Shown here piece after piece: positions 22,713 through 35,102 of a stretch of DNA of 64,000 nucleotides. The notes under the pieces were generated by a model. The model saw only the letters and a program-made list of their open reading frames with translations. It made no database searches and had not been told where the DNA came from. Numbering within the stretch: the stretch's first letter is position 1; every line of letters starts with the position of its first letter. The position numbers and the translations under genes were made by a program. The stretch lies in assembly GCA_013076295.1 (NCBI GenBank), contig RQOL01000906.1:4340001-4404000 (forward strand), in the 5' to 3' direction. Source of the stretch: Sanderia malayensis (taxonomy: Eukaryota > Cnidaria > Scyphozoa > Semaeostomeae > Pelagiidae).

Positions 22713-25700
22713 ATGGAGGATTCAATCCCATTGAATCCAATGTCCACTTCATTGGATGTTTCGGATGGTCTTTCGGTGAATGAGATCTTTGAAGGGAGTT
22801 TTGACAGTAAATTTTTCGATAAGGTATGTAGCAATGTTTTATCAAATTTAGCAATAGCAATATCAGTATATGCACGGTTTTTCTTGGTCAGGTGCACCAA
22901 TTAGCCAATAATACCCCTCTCATATTTCTGCATGGTATACAGCCCTATTTCAAGGGGGAAGTTGTGGCATTTCCAACATATAGACCATGTAACAATATTT
23001 GCTATGTTAGTTGGAAAATATAGCATTAACACCATTAGATAAAAACAAATCTCTTTAATGCGGAAAAATTGTTTCTGACCGCCAACTTGCAAGGGCAAGT
23101 TGAAGGGAATTTTTAATGCATTTAGTGCACTTAAATTTAAGCTATGCGAGCGTTCAGAGAATTCAGTAAAGTCAGGGTAATGTTAATGTATGGTTATCAT
23201 CATTTTTTGTACGCAAACCAAAGAAAATTCAAGCCTAAAACGATTCGTAAACATTTTGATATTTTACTTTCGATTCGCAGTTTTTTCCTCAATCTTACTT
23301 ATTCTAAGTTTTTGTGGATACCCTCTCGCTTGGATACATAATCCTGATCTATTTCTTTCTTGTCTTTTGGATCAATATCAATTGTCTTGTTGTTTTTAAT
23401 TCAAAGAGTTATCTTGCCCTGCAGCGAGACGCGTCTCATTACAGAAAATAGTTGGAAACCACACTTGCTTATTAATTCTTCTTTTATGGATTGGGGTTGA
23501 CAAGGTGTTTCATAAGGAACACCCCATGTAATACCCCCATTTATTTGCAATATCCCCTTGCCAAACCTCACCATTACATACGCTGCTTATCAGAGACGTG
23601 CGTGTGTTTTGATGCCCATTTAAATAGAGGGGCGTTGCTCAAGAATTTTATCTCTATTTATATTGAATTTTTATCTTCAGGTTGAGAAGAGGTATAAGGA
23701 GAAAATTGCGAAAGCAGCAGAACAGAGCGATGGTACCGACACAGACAACAAACTATGGGACAAAAGTGTAGATGAAATAAGAGCAGAAAGGATCTATGAA
23801 AAGTATTCTGACTCTGGAAAGGATCCGGTTGTGGCCATCGTGAAAGATTGGATGAAGATTTTTGATGAGAGAGCTGTCAATGACAAACAGTTAAATTTAT
23901 CCAAACGAGATTTTAGAAATAAGGTAAGTATGATGAAATTCTACGCAATGTACCCTGAGCTGATAAATTGGCTTGCATTATTTCAAATTCTTTGAATTTC
24001 TAAATATTGTTCATAATATTCAATGCAGCGACAGCTATCTGAATCTTCTTTCGTCCTTATGAAATTCTATTTTGATAACTTTATAGCTTGCGAGGCTGGC
24101 CTCTATCCTAATCGATAAGGAATGTGAGACCAGCCACTGTGCTAAAGGAAAGCATAAATGTAAATATGGCGGAGAGAGTCCGCACATTTTTACTGACCCA
24201 GAAAACGATACAGAGAAAACGCTCCTTCACATTGCTGCGGAGGAGGGGCTGTACATATTAATGTTGGAGTTGATGAGTCGATTCTCGAACCTTTTGCTCG
24301 TCGGAACCTTTGGTGCAGTGAGTCAATTGCCTGTTGAGCTTGCATTGAAAGGAGGCCATGATGATGTCACATCGGCAATTATCAAAAAAATGGACCCCAA
24401 GTGGTATGCTGCCTGATTTTTTCTTTTCTTTTTTTAACAACAGAGGATTGGCTTTTCTATTTCATTACAGATTTTTGAATGCTTTCTGTTTTATTTAAAT
24501 GACAAACCATTGTTTTTGAGGAAAGTCGGGTCAGTGGTATTTTCCCATTGGTCCTGGTGGGACCTATCAGCCTCTCTGGGTCACCTGTTTGCATTTCTGA
24601 GCGATCACTGCAATTGTTAATATTTTCGGAAATTGTTCCGTATCTGCATTGTATCAGTTTCTAAAAAATTATTGCTTTCAGTGATTCCCGTTGCCTTTAT
24701 CAATCGGTAAGGGTTACCTGTTTCTATTTGTATAATTTTGAAAAAATCTTTTTTGTCATTTGCAGTGTGAGAGATTTATTTCAGTTTGACGATATGAAAG
24801 AAAAATGCACAATTTGTTTTGGAGACATTATCAATAATCCTAACATGAAGGTAGCAATATTGCATATTTTTCTTGCTACACTCGATTATTTGGATCACGC
24901 TTTGGCCGTATCCTTTCTTCTGACTTTTTCTTTTTTAGAAAACAGTTGTAGCTGTATTGGACAGCTTGGTTACCCCCTTGGGGGCTGACCAAATGAATCC
25001 AGAAGATAAGTTGAGATTGAGTGGCGTTCCCGATGTTCCAACAAGATATCACTTCTCCTATCAAATTTTGGATGGAGATAATGAAGGAAGAAGTAAAAAG
25101 TGTAAAACATTTAACTCTGGGTCGGATTCATGTTTCAAGTTGTTGCTACAGTCTTCGCACAAGGAGGTTTGTATCATGAGCAGTAAAGTTAGCTTTGTTA
25201 AAAAAGTATCCCTGTATAACGAATATCCATGGGTATTATGACGAATCGAACTACTTCATGTAGCACAATTTACCTTTGCTCAGCCATGGTTTAGACTCAC
25301 TACATTGCGTCCCTGTGCCTCGCTCGTTTTTGCTCGCTCGTTTGAGGGAGTTTTGAGCGAGGCACCGGGACGTAATGTAACGAATCTAGCCATAGTTGCT
25401 AGAAGAACAGTTTTTCGATCGACTTCTGATATACCGAAATGCTTATAGTATTGTCGTGTATATTATGTTCATAATGTTAGTTTTTGTTTTCCTACAGACA
25501 ATTATCCATCATCCAGTTATCCGAATATTGACAAACAGTAAATGGGACAAATTTGGACGTTTTTGGATCCGGTAAAGTTATTTTTGCCACTTTTTCTTTA
25601 TTAACTGGCTATTTTGTTATTAACTCTTGCCCCGTTGGGCCCTATTGCTTCCAATTAGTATTACTCTGGAATTGATTGCCCTATGCCCCCCTCCCAATTC

Positions 25701-27885
25701 TCTTGGTTTCTATATTTTGGGAATTTTTCCTTTATCATTTTTGACATGCAATCCTCTTCATTTTGTGTCTCATTAAATTGAGGATTTATTCGTATGATAT
25801 TAAAAGTAACATTTGTTTACTTTTAGGTCATATGCCTTTATCTTCGTGCTGTATTTGCTGGCTTTGTCAATAGGCCTACTTGGAGCTGTCAATTGTAACA
25901 ACCCACTATTGTATAAAACCAATTTTGATTACTTAAGAGGATTCTGTGAAGGTGTCACTCTTTTGGGAGCCATTGTGTATCTTCTCCTGGAGATTGTTCA
26001 ATTGTCAAAGTATGTTATCGTTTCAATTTTTCTGGGTGAAACCTATATACATCGCAATTCATGTTATAATAATTGTTGCTTTTTTATCTCATCAGGGAAC
26101 GTTTTAACTATTTTCACGACGTGCACAATTTCTCAGACGTCTGTGGAGTTCTACTCATATTTGCTGTTGTACCACTGAGATGTTTAAATCTCGATTCCCA
26201 GTGGACTGTTGCTGCTTTTGCTTACCTTGTCAACTTCTTCAGAATGTTCAAGTATTTCCCTGCTTGGAAGTAAGATTTTTGGATTATTGAACCTTGTGAC
26301 AAGTCAATTCAAGAATTGCAACAATAACCAAATTTTCAGATGTTAAAGATAGCTGTGTCTTTTCCAGGTTTGTCGGTATATACTCGAAGATTTTGATGCA
26401 AATTTTACTGTTCGATTTCACGAAGTTTGCAGTGGTCTATCTGTTTATGATGTTGTCGTTTGCTGGCAGTCTTTTCTTGGCCCTGAGAGCAACGAGTGGT
26501 AATGGGTAAGCAGTGCAATGTTGCAGCTTATATAACGTGGATTGACTTGCTGTCTTACTTGCTTGTTTTCTTACCTAATTTTTATGTTTTTCCTTTGCTG
26601 GATATTATTGCAGTTTTATGTTTGTTGCAGTCTTTTTGTCTTTTTTTAATAGTAACTTTGCGGACGCGATCCTTGTTGAGCTGAAAGGTTTTTTCGGAGG
26701 CCTGAAATTTCATTCACACAAAGCCAAGTAAGGAAACATAACATATCTACCGTATAACGAATTCCCAGCGAGATAAATCTAACATCTTGCTGCTAATAGA
26801 ACGGCTTTCTATCCTAGTTATCATAAGTACCTACAATATATCCTCGACTTAACTAGCTCCCTACTTATACGAAAGTATTACTTGGCTTCCTTCTACGCTT
26901 GTTTTTCTGTGATTCTAATACAATTGTTATTGTGTAGTTAATCTTGCATTTATACAGCAGGAATTGTGGATTGCTTTTAAGATTTTAACAGTCTTTCTAA
27001 AACTGCATGCTTGTTACAATGCCTTCTACGTTTTTGAGCAAAATTTCTAAAGCAATCAAAAATATTGCAATTCCATTCCTTCTTGTAGTTTTGGATGTTA
27101 AAGTTTGTTACGAATTTTCCCTTCTGTGATATGTTAATTTATCATAAAGGTATAATAACCCCGTTGTGTTTTTTGTTTTCTTCTTTGCAGTGCTGTGATC
27201 ATCATTTTACTCGTTGTGGATATGCTTATTGTCACGCTGATGCTTTTTAAGATGCTCGTGGCTCAGATGAGCTACAGATACAAATATGCACAAACGAAAG
27301 CTGAATTGCATTACGACATTGGTAAATGCCTCATGATCGCAAAACTAGAGCAAAGTTCATTCAAAGTATGTACAAGTTCGCAATATCTCAAGTCAGAGAC
27401 CCATTTATATACTTTATCTTTGTAGTCATTCATATTTAATATTATATTTTTCTTTCTTTGTACTTTTTTCTTAATTTATCATTTTACTTCTTTATTCGTT
27501 TTAATTTCTTGCCTATTGATATCATTATTATTCACTTCTTTCTTTATTGTCAATTTGCTCATTCGTTTGGTTGCTTATTTTTTGGGTTATTAAAGTAACT
27601 TTTCAAGTTTTATGGAATGTTGTAAACTTTTATCTTCTTTAATCACTGTAGAACCTGGGTTCCAAATATTACGAATGTGGCGAGACTGTTTTGATGAACT
27701 CCAAAATGAAAAGTTGGTTGAAGAGCTTTTATTATTTCCTGAACTTCACTTAACTTTTCTTTTTTTTCTGAAGATTCTTTTTTCTCAACCAAACACAATT
27801 CCATTTTTGCCAAGTTTTTCATTCTTGAACTTTAGAAATATTTGATGAATGGGAGAAAGTGAAAGAGGACCTTGGGGATGAGTAA
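22713..27885 (+). CDS. TRP-like cation channel, array copy 2 (intact)
   Basis: Same 13-exon plan as copy 1: 22713-22823, 23681-23923, 24087-24403, 24766-24850, 24939-25166, 25498-25571, 25827-26009, 26096-26269, 26368-26505, 26653-26727, 27191-27365, 27652-27712, 27836-27885; about 637 residues with consistent phases. N-terminal MEDSIPLNPMSTSLDVSDGL is shared with copy 3. Ankyrin-like units and S1-S5 closely match the other copies. The pore helix reads AILVELKGFFGG, without the second acidic residue of the others. S6 reads VVDMLIVTLMLFKMLVAQMS: the two Asn positions of the NML motifs are Asp and Lys. The C-terminus stops early (KEDLGDE). It is the most diverged intact pore of the array, so altered gating or permeation is plausible but inferred. 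Confidence 0.83.
25281..25395. mobile_element. Small fold-back element in copy 2 intron 5
   Basis: CATTGCGTCCCTGTGCCTCGCTC is mirrored by GAGCGAGGCACCGGGACGTAATG on the same strand; the outer arms GCCATGG and CTAGCCATAG pair loosely. It makes a hairpin of about 115 bp with no coding content. Confidence 0.65.
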
Positions 27886-28873
27886 CCAATACCACCTTGC
27901 ATGGAGGACAGAGCTTAGGATGTCAGACAAATGTATATCCTTAAATTTTTCATTTTATGCATATCTCTGCTGCATTTTCCTTATGCTGGAGTCTGAAATA
28001 ATTTATTCTATTTTCATTCAAAACTAATCTAACTCATTGTAATCTTCCCTGGACTAATACAGCCCACTTCATTGTACTCCATTTTAACTAATTTCTAATT
28101 TACTCCACTATTTAATTTCTGATTTTAATTCGTCTTTTTAACTCCACTGCACTCTACTTTATATAATGAGTATGGACATGGACGCTACCTGCAAATAATG
28201 TGTTTGAAGTATTTATCACTAATACACCCAGGTTTGAATCTATCTATTTATTTGCGCACGCATAAAGGTAGGATTAGTTATACTATATATTGTAGCTTAC
28301 GTTATTTTATCGCTGAGACGGAAATAGTTCATACAAGACTTGATCCTTAGTTCTAGGATTGTATTGATTTATGGGCTATTTTGCTGAATTGTGTTTATTT
28401 TGCTGCAAAGTTTTCCATTTGAAAACAGTGTGGTGGGATTCGAATTTGAGCCGTTATGAATTATACATATAGAAATTCACTTGCTGCAGCAAGTTTGCGA
28501 AATTAACTTTTGAACCAATTGCCTTAGAGGGCTGAACTTTGTCTCAAACTGAATTGTATTTATTTCATTGCAAAGTTTTGCATTTTAAAAACAGTGTGTA
28601 ATTTATAGCTATTTACCGGTTTAAGTGCTGAAATCGAGGACCAGTCTGTGGAGCAGATTATTAGTAACAGTTTCACCAAAAACAACAGTTCAGTTTTGTG
28701 TAAAACGATACTCAAGAATAATAACGTAAGTCAAAGGATTTTATTTCAAAAGCCCAGTAAAGTTTGCGGTATCGAATAAAGTTACAATGTCAATAAAATG
28801 CAATAATAAGCACGTAATCATTCATAGGTTTGCAGACTCAAGAATTTATTAAAACTTTGAAATGTTACATGAA
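27886..28873. other. Spacer between channel copies 2 and 3
   Basis: AT-rich with no gene I can support. It includes ACTCCA/TTTAACT-rich sequence like the 3' flanks of the other copies (about 28020-28170) and a degenerate 5' flank of copy 3. TTTTGCTGAATTGTGTTTAT (near 28380) recurs downstream of copy 5 near 48110. Confidence 0.5.
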
Positions 28874-30269
28874 ATGGAGGATTCTGTCCCTTTGAATCCA
28901 ATGTCCACTTCATTGGATATATCTGATGCTCTCTCCTTGAATGAGATCTTTGAAGGGAGTTTTGACAGTGAATTTTTTGATAAGGTAGGTGTTTCCTGCA
29001 ACATTTTTTATTTGAACATCTGACTTCGAGTGTATAAGTCTTCGAATGTTCCTAAAATGTTTCTAATTTTTAAAGCTTCTTTGATTTTCATTGGCATTTA
29101 TATTTTACTGCGGGAAAATTTTTCCTGACCACCAACTTATCCATGCAAGTTAAAATGAATTTTTCTACGAAGTCAAGTGTTACATAAATTTAAATTATAC
29201 GAATATTCAGATGATTTGTCAATGTAATGTTTATGCATAGTTTACATCGTTTTATACATACAGATTAACAAGCATTTGAGCTTAAAATGATTCATAAACA
29301 ACTGGGTTTTTGTTTCTCTGTTTGCCTTATTTTTTAGTTTTCATTTAGGTTGAGAAAAGGTACAAGGAGAAAGCTGAGAAAGCAAACGTGAATACCGATG
29401 GTGCTGACACGGATGACCAACTATGGAACAGAAGTATTGATGAAATAAGAGCAGAAAGGATCTACGAGAAGTATTCTGGCTCTGGAAAGGACCCGGTTGT
29501 GGCCATCGTAAAAGATTGGATGAAGATTTTCGATGAGAGAGCTGTGAAGGACAAACAACTAAAGATATTCAAGCGAGATTTTGAAAACACAGTAAGTAAG
29601 CATGAAATATGATACAAAGTAGCATCGATAAGTGGATTTGTATTTCACTCTTCGATTTTTCAACCATTTTTCATATTTTATTCTTAATTTTTTCAAGTGG
29701 CAGTAGAACGAAAAATATCTGTCCCTTGTTTCACCCTAATCAAAGTCTGCTTATTTTATAGCTTGCGAGGCTGGCCTCCATCCTAATCAACAAGGAATGT
29801 GAGACCAGCCAATGTGCTAACGGAAAGCATAAATGTAAACATGGCGGAGAGAGTCCGCACATTTTTACTGACCCAGAAAACGGTACAGAGAAAACGCTCC
29901 TTCACATCGCTGCGGAGGAGGGGCTGTACATATTAATGTTGGAGTTAATGAATCGATTCTCAAAACTTTTGTACGTGGGAACCCTTAATGGGAGGACTCA
30001 TCAATTGCCTGTTGAGCTTGCATTGGAACGAGGCCATGACGATGTTGCATCGGCAATTATCAAAACAATGGGTTCGAAGAGGTATGTTAACAATGCTTTT
30101 TGCATTTTGTTTTGCAAGCAATAGACCATTTTATTTTCTATTTTATTGCAGATTTGTGAACGTTTTCTATTCTATTTGAATGGTTGATTGTTGTTTCCGA
30201 TATCTCCATTTTTCTTTGAGAAACGTTGTGCTTGACACTTTCTGCCCATGCCCTATCAGTCCATCTATC

Positions 30270-30362
30270 TACCTTAAACCCTCGAATAAACCGCCGGGGT
30301 TATCTGCAAAAATGAATATTCAGGTGGGGGCAGATGGGGGCTTATTCGATGATTTTGGGTAT
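30270..30362. mobile_element. Fragment of the CCCTCGAATAA fold-back family
   Basis: The segment ACCCTCGAATAAACCGCCGG ... GGGGGCTTATTCGATGATTT resembles the ends of the elements at 14192 and 15213 but is shortened and mutated. It lies in copy 3 intron 3. Confidence 0.6.
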
Positions 30363-32513
30363 TTTATTATCAAAGAGTATTGCAGTTGCTTACACTTTTG
30401 AGCCCCTTTGTGCCTGCATTGCAATCGATTTCTCATAAGATTTATGTTCTGAATATACACGAGCATGCAATGCATAATTCTCATCTCTGTTGCCCTTATC
30501 AATCTGTCATACATGATTGCCTACACATTACCTACTGGCATTGTGAAAGACTACCGCAATTTTTCATCAAACGCAGTGTGAGAGACTTGTTCGAGTGTGA
30601 CGAAGGGAAAATCAGATGCAAATTTCGGTTTGGAGACGTTATCAAAAAGCCTAACATGAAAGTAAGCGTGAATATTATCTATATTACACCCGCAGTCAAG
30701 CTATAATAATCACTTGCAAGCAATAATAATCATTTGCAAACTATAATAACCTCATGTTCAAATAGTTATAGTAGTATTTGGAGTTTTAATTTTTGATTGT
30801 AAAGATAAGTCATATTGTTTGCTATTTTTTGATCTTCTTTTAAATGCCGCATTGAGGCATTTATCTAAGTCGGCTAAAGTTTTTTGCAATAATAATAATG
30901 CGTCTTATGTTTGTATTTCTATAAATTTGTTTTACATCAATTATTTGCATTACTCTTTTGTGTTTTCCACACTCTTTGCTCTGGCTTTTTCTTTTTAGAA
31001 AACAGTTGTAGCTGTGTTGGACAGCTTGGTGACCCCTATGGGGGCTGACCAAGTAAATCCGGAAGATAAGTTGAGATTGAGTGGCGTTCCCGATGTTCCA
31101 ACAAGATACCATTTCTCCTATCAAATTTTGGATGGAGATAATGAAGGAAGAAGTAAAAAGCATAAAAATTTCAACGATCGACCAATATCATGTTCAAGTT
31201 GTTGCTACAGTCTCCCCACAAAGAGGTTTGTATCATGAGCTACTAAAATTAATTATCTAATAATTTAAATTAGTAATTAAAATGAATTTTCATGTGACGA
31301 ATATCCATAGATTTCTTGTCGACTTGAACTACTTCACGGACTTCTCATATACCAAAATGCTTTTGGTATTGTCGTGACTTTTTACTGTTAATTTTTGTTA
31401 TCTTGCAGACAATTATTCGTCATCCAGTGATCCGATTATTGACAAACAGTAAGTGGTGCAAGTTTGGAAGTTTTTGGACCCGGTAAGATATTTATTACAA
31501 TATATTTTTTCATTCTTCTTACTAATTGGTTACTTCGCTACCAATCCTCTCTTCTCTGGACCACGTTATTTCCAACTTTTTTTCTTTCAACTTCTTTGAC
31601 TTGCAAAGTTCCTCACTTCATTGATGAAGAATTTACTGAAACCTTGATACGATGAGCTGCGTTTCCATATGCACGATCCTTCAAGCATTAATTGTAGCAT
31701 TTGTTTACGTTTCAGGTCATATGCCTTTATCTTCGTGCTGTATTTGCTAGCCTTATCAATAAGCCTGCACGCAGCTGTCAGCTCGAAAATCCCCTTTCGT
31801 ACAACACCAATTTCATCGCTTCAGAGCATTCTGTGAAGCTGTCACTCTCCTAGGAGGCCTGATGTATCTCATTCTGGAGATTTTTCAATTGTTTCAGTGT
31901 GTTATCATTTCATTTTTTCTTTGGGTGAAATTTCTATTGATACAACACAACACCGCACGCAAAATATTCGTCATGCTTGAATTTTATGGCAATTCACGTT
32001 AAATGATTGTTGCTTTTTTTATCTCGTTAGGGAACGATTTCTCTACTTTCGCGACGTGCACAATTTTTTAGATATTTTTGGAATCCTGCTCATATTAGCT
32101 ATCGTGCCACTGAGACTTATTAAACACGATTCCCAGTGGAATGTCGCTGCGGTGGCGTACTTTCTCAACTTTTTCAGAATGTTCAAGTATTTCCCTGCGT
32201 GGAAGTAAGCTTTCTTCATTAATGAGCCTTACGACAAGTTAATTTCACGATAATTACAGATTTTTATACAAATACACAAGTTTTCAGATGCTAAAGATAG
32301 TTTTTTCTCTTCCAGGTTCGTTGGTCTGTACTCGAAAGTCTTGACACAAATGTTCCTGTACGATTTCTCGAAGTTTGCACTTGTTTATCTGTTTGTGATG
32401 TTGTCATTTGCCGGCAGTATCTTCTTAGCTCTGAGAGCAACAAATGACAATAGTCATATTGGGTAAGTATGGCACAGTGTACCTTGTGCTCTGCAGCTTT
32501 GTCTCGCTGTCTC

Positions 32514-32637
32514 TTTATCTTACGTGCTTTGTTATCTTACGTGCTTTGTTATCTTACGTGCTTTGTTATCTTACGTGCTTTGTTATCTTACGTGCTTTGT
32601 TATCTTACGTGCTTTGTTATCTTAGCTACGTGCTTTT
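32514..32637 (+). repeat. 17-bp tandem repeat in copy 3 intron 9
   Basis: The unit TTATCTTACGTGCTTTG is repeated about seven times head to tail, the last copies interrupted (TTATCTTAGCTACGTGCTTT). It sits directly after the exon encoding S5. The same intron in the other copies lacks the repeat, although copy 5 begins similarly (GCTGTCTCTTTATCT). Confidence 0.9.
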
Positions 32638-33858
32638 TTATCTTCTGTGCTTTCTATACTTTGCTTTTCATGGATATTATTGCGCTTTGTTTTATCTTAT
32701 GCTATCTTTCTTCCTTTCTGTCATAGTGACATTCAATATGCGATCGTTGTTGAATTGCAAGGTTTCTTCAATAACTTGAGTACTGACTCACGCAAAGACA
32801 AGTAAGGATAGCATGTATCCTCTTAAGAGCCCTGTGTTACATTTCTAATACCTTCAAAAAATATTCCAAGTTTATTAATTCGAGTTGCATTGGATATTGA
32901 CGTTTATTTACGCATGCGTTCTTAAACGAAGCTGTCCTTCTGTGGTAAGCTAATTGCAGATGTTATTAGTAAACCAATTGCGTATTTCGATTTTTTTGGC
33001 AGTCCCGTGGTCATGATTCTACTCTTCATAAATATGATAATGGTCGCGGTGATGTTGGTTAACATGCTCATAGCTCAACTCAGCTATAGATATGAGCATG
33101 CGCAAGAGAGAGCTGAATTGCATTATGACATTGGTAAATGCCTCATGGTCGCAAAAGTAGAGCAAAGTTCATTCAAAATTCTTGTAAGTCAATTTCTCAA
33201 GAGAAGTAGAATTTCCCAATTCATTCATTTGTGTCTTTGTTTATTATATCTATTTTTCTTGCTTTTTTATTTTTTACCTCTATTCTTTATTTATTCATGC
33301 TTAAACTACTTTATCTTTTCTATTATTTGTTTGTATTTCTTTCTTAATTTGCCATTTTAATTCTTTCTCTATTCTCAATTTTTGTTAATTGTTAATTCTT
33401 TATTTTTTTACCTTTCATTTTAATTTGCTCGCTCGTTTGTTTGTTTGTATTTTGGTTTACTTATTTACTTATTCTTTGAAATGATTAAACAACGTTTAAA
33501 TTTGCGTTTTATATAATATTGAGCTTCAAGATATTTTTCTGTCCCATTTTCACAGAAACTACGTGTCAAACATTATGAAGATGGAGAGACTGTTCTCGTG
33601 GATCCTGAATTAAAAAGTTGGTTGTTATTTCTATTAACCTATAAATATATAACTTTTGCTTTTCTCATTTGGCTTCTCCTTGGTGACAATACCTTGCACT
33701 AAGAACATTTAGATTTTTAATTGGTGAATTTTAGAAATATTTGATGAGTGGAAAATGGTGAAAGAAGACCTTGAGACAGAGTGTCCACCAGGCATGGAAA
33801 ACAGAGCCTAGGTTGCTAGAGAATTGTCTTATCCTTAAATAAACCATGCCATACTCTC

Positions 33859-34240
33859 TACACGTTTTTTTTTATAAGAAACCGGTTTATAAGAAACCTA
33901 GATCTAGACGCCCTAAAATTTAAGAAACTTTTAGAACTACAAGGAAATATTTAAGAAACATTAGAAATTTTGGAAACACGTTTTTCCTTTATGGATTCAA
34001 CGAATATCAACTACAGTAAGTGTGTTTTATGTCCTAAGCATAACATTGTCGCATTGCCGATTTTTCTTTGTTATAATACTAATATTTTGCTACATCCATG
34101 TTTTTTCTTCCTTTTCACTGCAACTTTTTTCATTAAATTAAGAAACTTTTAAGAAACTTTTAGAACTAAAATGTGGCCAAAAATTAAGAAACTTTTACTA
34201 CTAGGCCTTGAGCCAGGTTTCTTATAAAAAAGAACGTGTA
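33859..34240. mobile_element. Fold-back element with TACACGTT ends
   Basis: The left end reads TACACGTTTTTTTTTATAAG followed by AAACC, and the right end is GGTTTCTTATAAAAAAGAAC followed by GTGTA. These form terminal inverted repeats of about 25 bp with one or two mismatches. The interior repeats AAGAAACTTTTAGAACTA several times. It is non-coding. Confidence 0.8.
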
Positions 34241-34839
34241 CTTCACCTTTCTGTCGCAATCTTTATCCAGACTTTAAAGTACTCTCATCTACTCTATTCA
34301 AAGCTAACTTTATTTAATTTGATTTACTCTGGACTAACATACTCCATTTTACTCTACTTTAACAATACTAATCTGTAATTTTCTTTTTTTTATTTTAAAC
34401 TCGTCTAATTTTCTATTCAATTTGACTGCATATATCAGCATCTACGATATCCTTCTTATAGGGCTGCCAAGTTCAGAGCAAAAAGGAGTTAATTTGCTAA
34501 ATTCGTGATTTTATGAGTATAGACCATTGGATGATAACTATAAATTATGAGTACCATTTTCTTTTTTGTTTAATGCAGTACTGATCACTAATGCACCAAG
34601 GTTTGATTTTATCTATTGTTTTGCACACGCACAAAGGTAAGCTTCTATATATTGCTGCTTAAATCTTTAATGGTTGAGACTCGAATATTTTATAAAAGAC
34701 TCAAACTTAATTAAGTTTTAGGGTCGTGTTGATTTTATGGCATATTTTGTTAAGTTGTAATTATTAGAAATCTTTTGATTGACTTCGTAAGTTTGATGAG
34801 ATATTTATTTGTCTGCAATCAACGATGTTTACTGATGAC

Positions 34840-35102
34840 TCTTTGGGATTAAAGTTTTTCCTGTTCTCTGGGATTTTTTTGCTCTTGCTTGGTTGCCTTT
34901 TATTTTAGTGGACCTTTCTTTACTAATCGCATTCTTCTTGTATTTGTTCATATTGATAGAAAATGACGTCTCATTACCATTGGCAATTCTAAATCACTGA
35001 AGCCTATCGTCGAATACCCTTGTGTTCTGATGTTCTCTAGGCCGGGCAAGGAGTGTATGGCAGCTTGTTTGGTTTGGCAAGTTGTGTATCTTGGTAGGCA
35101 CA
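34840..35102 (+). repeat. Conserved 5' flank of channel copy 4 (duplicate of copy 5 flank)
   Basis: From GATTAAAGTTTTTCCTGTTC to the start codon this is nearly base-for-base the same as 41482-41736. Copy 2 keeps a diverged version at about 22527-22712. It includes GAAAATGACGTCTCATTACC (TGACGTCT resembles a CRE/ATF half-palindrome) and a pyrimidine-poor CTCTAG acceptor-like site. Likely promoter plus 5' UTR; the function is inferred only from conservation. Confidence 0.6.

Larger units (their letters stand above)
28874..33811 (+). pseudogene. TRP-like channel, array copy 3, with three single-base losses
   Basis: All 13 exons are present with normal splice motifs: 28874-28984, 29349-29591, 29762-30081, 30577-30661, 30999-31225, 31409-31482, 31716-31896, 32031-32204, 32316-32462, 32727-32801, 33003-33183, 33556-33616, 33735-33811. 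Exon 5 lacks one T (TGTTCAAG where copies 1, 2, 4 and 5 have TGTTTCAAG). Exon 7, in the S1-S2 loop, lacks two single bases. After the first loss the frame reaches a stop in exon 6. The three losses sum to 3, so exons 8-13 are back in the family frame. S3 to the C-terminus look conserved (VNMLIAQLSYRYEHAQERAE), and the usual stop is kept (GMENRA). The pore differs: VVELQGFFNNL. Either a young pseudogene or base-call errors; the intact tail argues decay is recent if real. Confidence 0.75.
33812..35102. other. Spacer between channel copies 3 and 4
   Basis: No gene is supported. It holds a long fold-back element (33859-34240) and, from about 34600, a 5' flank almost identical to that of copy 5 (41260-41736). 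Confidence 0.6.

Noticed and set aside
32444..32779. Hydrophobic Leu/Cys/Tyr-rich open frame in copy 3
   Set aside because: It is produced by the 17-bp tandem repeat in an intron; the family exons flank it on both sides.
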